A stretch of 29,469 nucleotides of DNA from Clostridiales bacterium. Lineage in GTDB: Bacteria > Bacillota > Clostridia > Oscillospirales > Oscillospiraceae. Below, in pieces: positions 24,678-29,469 of this stretch (position 1 is its first letter; every line of letters starts with the position of its first letter). The notes beneath the pieces were generated by a model, which saw nothing but the letters and a program-made list of their open reading frames with translations, made no database searches and had not been told where the DNA came from. A program made the position numbers and the translations under genes. The stretch lies in contig JAHZEF010000010.1 in NCBI GenBank assembly GCA_019422005.1, positions 4,631 through 34,099 on the forward strand, given 5' to 3'.

Positions 24678-26069
24678 ATGAAAAAGTCGAAAAGTTTCCT
24701 GTGTATCATACTGGTAATTCTGATGGTGTGCAGCCTGTTTGCCGGCTGTGCAAAAGCGGACGATGCAGCGGAACAGCCCGATCAGAATGGCGATGCAGCG
24801 GATATCCCGGCAGATGGAGGGGAAAAGCCTGCGTTTGACAAGCTTGAGATATCCATGTTCAACGGCGGCTACGGCGATCTGTGGATTGAAATGATTGCGC
24901 TGTTCCAGGAGTACTATCCCGGCGTTGAGGTCGTTTCGGATCTTTCTGCAGACAACGCCACCCGTGTCAGGGCAAGGATGCTGACCAATGATCCCCCTGA
25001 TGTGGTGGTGGTATCCGGCCCGGACTTCAACCCCTTTGAAGCGGCCCAAAGCGGCCTGTATCGTCCCCTGACCGACCTCTTCCGGAACGGCCGGACTGCC
25101 GACGGCAGAAACTACGCCGATATCATTAATCCCAGCATTTTAAATGAGGGCACTGTCCAGGATGAAGTTTACCTTCCGCCGTTTGGCGCCACGTACATCG
25201 GCTGGTGGTACGACCAGACTTTGTTTGACGCCAGGGATTGGACGGTCCCTGAGAGCTGGGATGCGTTTACAGACCTCTCTGCCGATATCGCGGCGGCCGG
25301 CATTTCTCCCTTTGTTTACGCCGGAATTTATCCCAATTATCTGATCAACGGATATTTGTATGCGGCTGTGGCGGTGGCCGGCGGCTATGAAGCATATGAA
25401 GATGCGTTTATTAATCTGAAAGAGGGCGCATGGAGCAGTGATGCTGTCAGGACCGCGATAACAGATCTCTATGACCTGGTAAAGAACGGCTATATGTACA
25501 GCGGCGTCACCGGAATCGACCATACACAGAGCCAGATGGAATATCTGAACGGAAGGGCGGCATTCCTGCCCTGCGGCTCCTGGCTGGAGACGGAGATGAA
25601 GGACAGCATCCCCGACGGCTTCCAGATGACCTTCACGCCTCCTCCCATGGCCGATGCCGATGGGAACCATTACCTGACGACCTACAGCGGCCTGGTCGGC
25701 ATTCCCGCAAAAGCCAAAAACCCTGAAGCGGCCGAGGCGTTTTTGGGCGTGATGTATTCTGTGGAAGGTCAGAAGCTGATCGCCAAATATGCAAGCGTTC
25801 CGGTGGTCACGGACGTCTCCGCCGAGGAGCTGAGCGAGTATCTGACTCCCACCATGCTGTCCGTTATGGAGGCTGCCAGCCGCGGCGACATCAAGTTTGT
25901 CAGCGGCAATCCTGAGATGTGGTATGCTGATCTGTATGTTGCCCTGCGTGAGAATCTGACGAATATTGTACTCAACGATATCACGCCGGATGAGTTCTGC
26001 GCCAATATGGAAGCGGCAGCCAAGGGTGTGCGGGAGGATGACAGCGTGGCCAAGTATTATACCGAATGA
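24678..26069 (+). CDS. second ABC transporter sugar-binding lipoprotein
   Basis: This is a 463-residue lipoprotein: MKKSKSF start, hydrophobic core and lipobox LFAGC with Cys24, then an acidic linker. The body is family-1 SBP: LEISMFNGGYGDLWIEMIALFQEYYPGVEV, NDPPDVVVVSGPDF, LTDLFRN, YLPPFGATYIGWWYDQTLFDARDWTVPESWDAF and YLNGRAAFLPCGSWLETEM, with AAEAFLGVMYSVEGQKLIAKYA toward the C-terminus. It differs from the first SBP in the window by far more than recent duplication would give. The start follows AGAAAGGGAG. It is the receptor for the permeases at 26163 and 27146. Probable substrate: an oligosaccharide or glycoside acted on by the preceding hydrolase. Confidence 0.92.
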   Translation: MKKSKSFLCIILVILMVCSLFAGCAKADDAAEQPDQNGDAADIPADGGEKPAFDKLEISMFNGGYGDLWIEMIALFQEYYPGVEVVSDLSADNATRVRARMLTNDPPDVVVVSGPDFNPFEAAQSGLYRPLTDLFRNGRTADGRNYADIINPSILNEGTVQDEVYLPPFGATYIGWWYDQTLFDARDWTVPESWDAFTDLSADIAAAGISPFVYAGIYPNYLINGYLYAAVAVAGGYEAYEDAFINLKEGAWSSDAVRTAITDLYDLVKNGYMYSGVTGIDHTQSQMEYLNGRAAFLPCGSWLETEMKDSIPDGFQMTFTPPPMADADGNHYLTTYSGLVGIPAKAKNPEAAEAFLGVMYSVEGQKLIAKYASVPVVTDVSAEELSEYLTPTMLSVMEAASRGDIKFVSGNPEMWYADLYVALRENLTNIVLNDITPDEFCANMEAAAKGVREDDSVAKYYTE

Positions 26070-26098
26070 CTTTGCGGCTGAGTAAAGTTTGGTGCTGT

Positions 26099-26125
26099 GA
26101 GCGGCAGCCCGCGGGGCTGCCGCTC
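26099..26125 (+). promoter_or_regulatory. intercistronic hairpin between SBP2 and its permease
   Basis: GAGCGGCAGCCC (26099-26110) and GGGCTGCCGCTC (26114-26125) are perfectly complementary over 12 bases with a GCG loop. It lies between the SBP2 stop and the permease ribosome site without a T-tract, the same design as at 3008-3031. Confidence 0.65.
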
Positions 26126-26162
26126 CCCGTGTAAAGTTCCCGGACTGGAGAGGATGATCCCG

Positions 26163-27131
26163 TTGAAATCGATCCCAGGCAAAGATACGGCGGCCGGAGC
26201 AAGGCCGGCGGAAAAAAGAAAAACGCTGGCCAGCATAAAATCCGAACGAATCCGGAAGAGTTCCATCTTCCTGCTGTTTGTGCTTCCGGCGCTGGCGCTG
26301 TACATCTATATGGTGGCAATCCCGTTTTTTAAGACGTTTTACTATTGTTTCACCGACTGGAACGGCATGACAGACACATATAACTTTGTTAACCTCGAGA
26401 ATTTTGACAAGCTGATTCACGACGGCAAGATCTGGCAGTCTCTCAAGCACAATCTGGTTTTCTGTGTGGTGGGCGGCATTCTTACCTTTGGGATCGCACT
26501 GTTCAATGCAGCGGTAATTACGCAGAGCAAACTGCGGGAAAGGCAATTGTACCGCATTATATTTTTCTTTCCGAACATCCTGTCAGTGGTAATTGTTGCG
26601 GTTATTTGGTCGTTTGTTTTCAATCCAAGCTTTGGAATTTTGAATGCGGCCATGGAATTTTTGGGGCTGGGGGACTATATCAGGGTCTGGCTGGGAGACA
26701 AGAGCACAGTTGTCTTTGCGCTTATCGTTCCATGGGTCTGGATGTCCGTGGGCTTCTACATGGTTTTGTTTATTTCTGCGATCGAGGGGATCCCGGCCAG
26801 CCTGCTGGAAGCAGCGGAAATTGACGGCGCCAACAGCGTGCAGAAATTTTTCCGCATTACGATGCCGCTTTTGAAGGAGACGACAAAAACTGCGCTGGTA
26901 TTCTTTTTCATCAATGCCTTCAGCGGTGTTTTCACGCTGGTAAATGTCATGACCAACGGCGAACCGGCAGGCGCATCGGAGGTGCTGACGAATTATATGT
27001 ACCGGACGGCGTTTCAGCACAACCGTTTCGGCTATGCGACTGCCATCGGCGTATTTGTGTTTTTCATCATTATACTGATTTCCGGCGTGACGCTGCTGCT
27101 GACAAGAAGCAAAGAACGGATTGAATACTGA
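26163..27131 (+). CDS. second ABC sugar permease, MalF/UgpA type
   Basis: A permease of about 322 residues with six predicted transmembrane segments, the first being IFLLFVLPALALYIYMVAIPFF, and the EAA loop LLEAAEIDGANSVQKFFRIT followed by MP. The end has TNGEPAGASEVLTNYMYRTAFQHNRFGYATAIGV, a normal MalF-family C-terminal region. The start is uncertain: TTG at 26163 has GAGAGG 9 bases upstream, while the in-frame ATG at 26154 sits only three bases after GGAG. A GTG at 26097 would run through the hairpin and is rejected. It pairs with the next gene, 14 bases downstream. No ATPase is encoded beside it. Confidence 0.9.
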   Translation: MKSIPGKDTAAGARPAEKRKTLASIKSERIRKSSIFLLFVLPALALYIYMVAIPFFKTFYYCFTDWNGMTDTYNFVNLENFDKLIHDGKIWQSLKHNLVFCVVGGILTFGIALFNAAVITQSKLRERQLYRIIFFFPNILSVVIVAVIWSFVFNPSFGILNAAMEFLGLGDYIRVWLGDKSTVVFALIVPWVWMSVGFYMVLFISAIEGIPASLLEAAEIDGANSVQKFFRITMPLLKETTKTALVFFFINAFSGVFTLVNVMTNGEPAGASEVLTNYMYRTAFQHNRFGYATAIGVFVFFIIILISGVTLLLTRSKERIEY

Positions 27132-27145
27132 GGAGGAGCGGAAGT

Positions 27146-27988
27146 ATGAGACAACCATTTTTGGGCCGGTTTCTGCGCATTCTGCTGCGGGCATACCTGA
27201 TTCTGTTCGCGGTCCTGGTGATTGCACCGCTGCTCTGGACGGTTTATTCGTCGTTCAAAACCAATCAGGAATTTTTTCAGAATCCCTGGGCGTTGCCGGA
27301 CAGCCTGCAGATCCAGAACTATATCACGGCCTGGAATAAGGCCAATATTGGAAAATATTTTTTCAACAGCGTGATTGTAACGGGAATTGTTGTGACTGCC
27401 AACGCACTTCTGGGGTCCATGACGGCCTATGCCTGTACCCGCCTGCGCCTGAAGTGCGGCCGGTTTACCACACTCTTTTATATGGCCGGCATGTTTGTAC
27501 CCACAGTGCTGTGTGTGGTGCCCATGTTCCTGCAGCTGCAGCGCCTCAGCCTGCTGGATAATCTGCTGGGACTGATTCTTTTGTATATCGCGGTCAATAT
27601 GCCATTTACCGTCTTTGTGCTCTGCGGCTTTTTTGAAACCCTTCCGCATGAGCTGGAGGAGGCGGCCTCCATTGACGGCTGCGGCTTTTTCCGTACCTAT
27701 TGGAACATCATGCTGCCGCTGGTCAAGCCGGGGCTGGCGACGGTCAGCATTTTCAATTTCCTGGGCACGTGGAACGAATTCGTCCTGGCCAAGACCATGA
27801 TTTTCTCAGAAACAAAGAATACGCTGCCCATGGGCCTGGTCAGCCTGATGCAGACGTCAATGTATCAGGCGGACTGGAGTTCGCTCTTTGCCGCGCTGAT
27901 CATTGTTATGATTCCGACGCTGGTCATTTATATTGTCTTTCAAAAATATATCACCTCTGGCGTTACAGCCGGTGCAGTCAAGGGATAG
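27146..27988 (+). CDS. second ABC sugar permease, MalG/UgpE type
   Basis: This 280-residue permease completes the second transporter. It has the MalG-type opening LFAVLVIAPLLWTVYSSFKTNQEFF, the FFNSVIVTGIVVTANALLGSMTAYA segment opening the core domain, and the EAA loop LEEAASIDGCGFFRTYWNIM followed by LP. It ends YIVFQKYITSGVTAGAVKG, a near-universal end for this family. The start is preceded by GAGGAGGAG. It belongs to the operon led by the ASRT gene and lies 31 bases before the M24-type gene. Confidence 0.93.
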   Translation: MRQPFLGRFLRILLRAYLILFAVLVIAPLLWTVYSSFKTNQEFFQNPWALPDSLQIQNYITAWNKANIGKYFFNSVIVTGIVVTANALLGSMTAYACTRLRLKCGRFTTLFYMAGMFVPTVLCVVPMFLQLQRLSLLDNLLGLILLYIAVNMPFTVFVLCGFFETLPHELEEAASIDGCGFFRTYWNIMLPLVKPGLATVSIFNFLGTWNEFVLAKTMIFSETKNTLPMGLVSLMQTSMYQADWSSLFAALIIVMIPTLVIYIVFQKYITSGVTAGAVKG

Positions 27989-28019
27989 CGCCGGAAATAA
28001 AAATAAGGAGAATGGTACG

Positions 28020-29192
28020 ATGAATGGTCAAATTTGCATTCCGAATGAAGAATATGCCGCAAGGGTGTCAAAGGCAGCGGCGATCCTGCGCCGTGAGAAA
28101 CTGGATGCGATGATTGTCAATTCCAGTGAGGCAGATTATGCCAATGCGCGGTATTTCTCCGGCTTCTGGCCCCTGTTTGAACGCTGCGGCGTAGCCATTG
28201 GAGCCACAGGCGACGCCGCCCTGATGGTTGGCCCCGAGAGCCGGCAGTTTGCAGAGGACCGCTCCCGGATCGGCCGTATTTTCACGCTGAAGGAGTACCG
28301 CGAGAGCGCCGACCCAGCCTATCCGGAATTGCGGCCCGATACATTCCACGACGTATTCCGTGCGCTGGGCGTCAGTGGTGAGAATCTGCGGATCGGCGTT
28401 GCCAGCTATCTCGATACTTCCGTGGTCATCATGGAGGGGATCCGCGCTGCGTTCCCGAAAGCGGAGATCGTCCGTGCAGACCGGATTATGGTAGAGCTGC
28501 GCTCCGTCAAGTCATCCGCTGAGATTGCCTGCCTGAAAGAAGGGTATCGCATTGCGGAACTGGCCAGTCAGCAGGTGATTCGGGAAATCCATCCCGGCAT
28601 GACAGAACTGCAGATGGTTGGTGTGGCCCAGCGCGTGATCTATGAAAACGGCGCGGAGTACGAAGGGCTGCCCATGTATGTTTTCTCGGAAGCGTCCACG
28701 CGACATGCCATTTCCCGTTCTTCTTACCGCCGGTTCCAGAAAGGCGATATTGTGCAGCTGAACCTGTCTGCCAAGATTGACGGCTATTCCGCCGCCATCG
28801 GCTACCCGGTGATACTGGGCAGGCTGGAGGGGAGGCGCCGGGACGTGGTCCTGTTTGGGCGTGAAGCCCATTTCTGGACGGAAAAACAGATCCGTGCCGG
28901 TGTTCCCGCCAGTGAGATTGCAAGGAATTTCTACCAATACTATTGTGACAACGGCTATGAGAAGAACTTTGTCTATGGCCCCCTTCACGGCACAGGAATG
29001 ATTGAAGTGGAAGCGCCTTGGGTGGAGACCAGTTCGGACTATCTGCTGCAGCCCAATATGACGTTCCAGATTGACACGTTTATTTCCACTGATACCTTCG
29101 GGGTTCGCTGGGAAAAGGGCATTGCCGTTACGGAATGCGGCTGCGAGGTGCTGTCGCCTGAAATCGGGGAACTGTATGAGCTGAACACCTGA
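28020..29192 (+). CDS. M24/creatinase-fold protein, metal ligands apparently replaced
   Basis: This 390-residue protein has an N-terminal creatinase-type domain (AAILRREKLDAMIVNSSEADYANARYFSGFW) and a C-terminal pita-bread domain (LRSVKSSAEIACLKEGYRIAE, IHPGMTELQMVGVAQ, YVFSEASTRHAISRSSYR, FVYGPLHGTGMIEVEAP). M24 aminopeptidases bind two metals through Asp, Asp, His, Glu, Glu. Here the first Asp position reads Asn248 (IVQLNLSA), the second reads Ala (GYSAAIGYP), His323 is kept, and the Glu after it is Asp352. Creatinase (metal-free) has similar replacements and a key His; His229 here sits in a comparable place. The following gene is creatininase-like, which supports an amide/ureido-hydrolysing function rather than peptidase activity. 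ATG 28020 follows AAGGAG; the open frame reaches 27933, inside the permease gene. Confidence 0.85.
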   Translation: MNGQICIPNEEYAARVSKAAAILRREKLDAMIVNSSEADYANARYFSGFWPLFERCGVAIGATGDAALMVGPESRQFAEDRSRIGRIFTLKEYRESADPAYPELRPDTFHDVFRALGVSGENLRIGVASYLDTSVVIMEGIRAAFPKAEIVRADRIMVELRSVKSSAEIACLKEGYRIAELASQQVIREIHPGMTELQMVGVAQRVIYENGAEYEGLPMYVFSEASTRHAISRSSYRRFQKGDIVQLNLSAKIDGYSAAIGYPVILGRLEGRRRDVVLFGREAHFWTEKQIRAGVPASEIARNFYQYYCDNGYEKNFVYGPLHGTGMIEVEAPWVETSSDYLLQPNMTFQIDTFISTDTFGVRWEKGIAVTECGCEVLSPEIGELYELNT

Positions 29193-29223
29193 ACCGGAAA
29201 CGTGCAGAAAGGGGAGAGAACCC

Positions 29224-29469
29224 ATGCAAATGGTCGACATGTTCTACGATCAGCTGGAGGATGCAAAAGACCGTGGGATTCCTTTCGTTATTCCCATCGG
29301 CACCGTTGAGTACCATGCGCGCCACGCTTCCTGCGGAACTGACACCATGGTGATAACCGGCTGCCTCCGGGAGCTGGAAAAGCGCCGGGAGATCGTGATC
29401 TGCCCGCCGATCTGGTATGGTGTAGCCAGCTATGCGGTTTGCGGCCCCAGGGTCGGCCACGTCCAGGTG
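29224..29469 (+). CDS. creatininase-family amidohydrolase (N-terminal part)
   Basis: The first 82 residues are visible and the gene runs off the window. The metal-binding opening is clear: IPIGTVEYHARHASCGTDT, with Glu29, His31 and Asp40. Their spacing (+2 and +9) equals that of Glu34, His36 and Asp45 in creatininase, and PPIWYGVASYAVCGP matches the next family block. The family contains creatinine amidohydrolase, pyrimidine-intermediate deformylases and inosose-type hydrolases, all cleaving cyclic or linear amide-like or C-C bonds. Adjacent to a creatinase-like gene it may cleave a related intermediate. Start ATG follows AAAGGGGAGAG; an ATG two codons downstream is less well placed. Substrate cannot be judged from this part. 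Confidence 0.85.
   Translation, partial: MQMVDMFYDQLEDAKDRGIPFVIPIGTVEYHARHASCGTDTMVITGCLRELEKRREIVICPPIWYGVASYAVCGPRVGHVQV

Noticed and set aside
28020..29192. Ordinary Xaa-Pro aminopeptidase
   Set aside because: Several metal-ligand positions are replaced and the neighbour is a creatininase-family gene, so a standard metallopeptidase call would be too confident.
1..29469. CRISPR arrays, tRNA/rRNA genes, insertion sequences, attachment sites
   Set aside because: Looked for repeats with regular spacing, cloverleaf-like stretches and transposase motifs; none were seen.

Overview
The window looks like part of a GC-rich, low-redundancy carbohydrate-catabolism island from a Gram-positive, Clostridia-like (Bacillota) bacterium. 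The signs are AGGAGG-type ribosome sites before nearly every gene, lipoprotein solute-binding proteins, MalF/MalG-type permeases without their own ATPase, YesL/DUF624 and YitT membrane proteins, and consensus SigA promoters (TTTACA or TTGACA, 17 bp, TATAAT or TATGAT). No species can be named from the sequence. No rRNA, tRNA, CRISPR array, transposase or integrase was seen. By eye, the part left of about 19 kb is clearly richer in GC than the part to its right.

Region A (1-6011, plus strand) is an amino-sugar or sialate-like operon. It holds the end of a NagB-like isomerase, an N-acetylneuraminate-lyase-type aldolase, an ABC lipoprotein with two permeases, and a cytoplasmic sialidase-fold protein. 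Region B (6037-7638, minus strand) is an AraC-family regulator followed by a DUF624 membrane protein, transcribed from a near-consensus promoter at 7749-7777.

Region C (7858-18942, plus strand) is a tight operon of ten genes: M20 amidohydrolase/peptidase, FGGY sugar kinase, amidohydrolase-2 family hydrolase, two URO-D-family proteins, an Ldh2-type dehydrogenase, a KDPG aldolase fused to a VOC-like domain, a KDG-kinase-like PfkB protein, a third URO-D-family protein and a YitT membrane protein. The core (oxidation, KDG phosphorylation, aldol cleavage) is an Entner-Doudoroff-like sugar-acid route. The three divergent URO-D/methyltransferase-like proteins are unexplained by that route and suggest processing of a modified, perhaps O-methylated, substrate. 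An intergenic region with a perfect terminator hairpin (19309-19348) closes the operon.

Region D (19587-21860, minus strand) is one gene that fuses a complete LacI-type regulator to a complete ABC-type solute-binding domain without a signal peptide. Its divergent promoter region carries the perfect palindrome TTAAACGTTTAA. Region E (22089-29469, plus strand) is the divergent operon: an ASRT-family (sensory rhodopsin transducer family) small protein, a 713-residue putative glycoside hydrolase, a second ABC lipoprotein with two permeases, a creatinase-fold M24 protein whose metal ligands look substituted, and the start of a creatininase-family hydrolase cut by the window end.

In short, two or three substrate-uptake-and-degradation units sit side by side, each with its own regulator. 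The features most worth follow-up are the LacI-SBP fusion, the URO-D triplet in a sugar-acid operon, the ASRT gene, and the creatinase/creatininase-like tandem.
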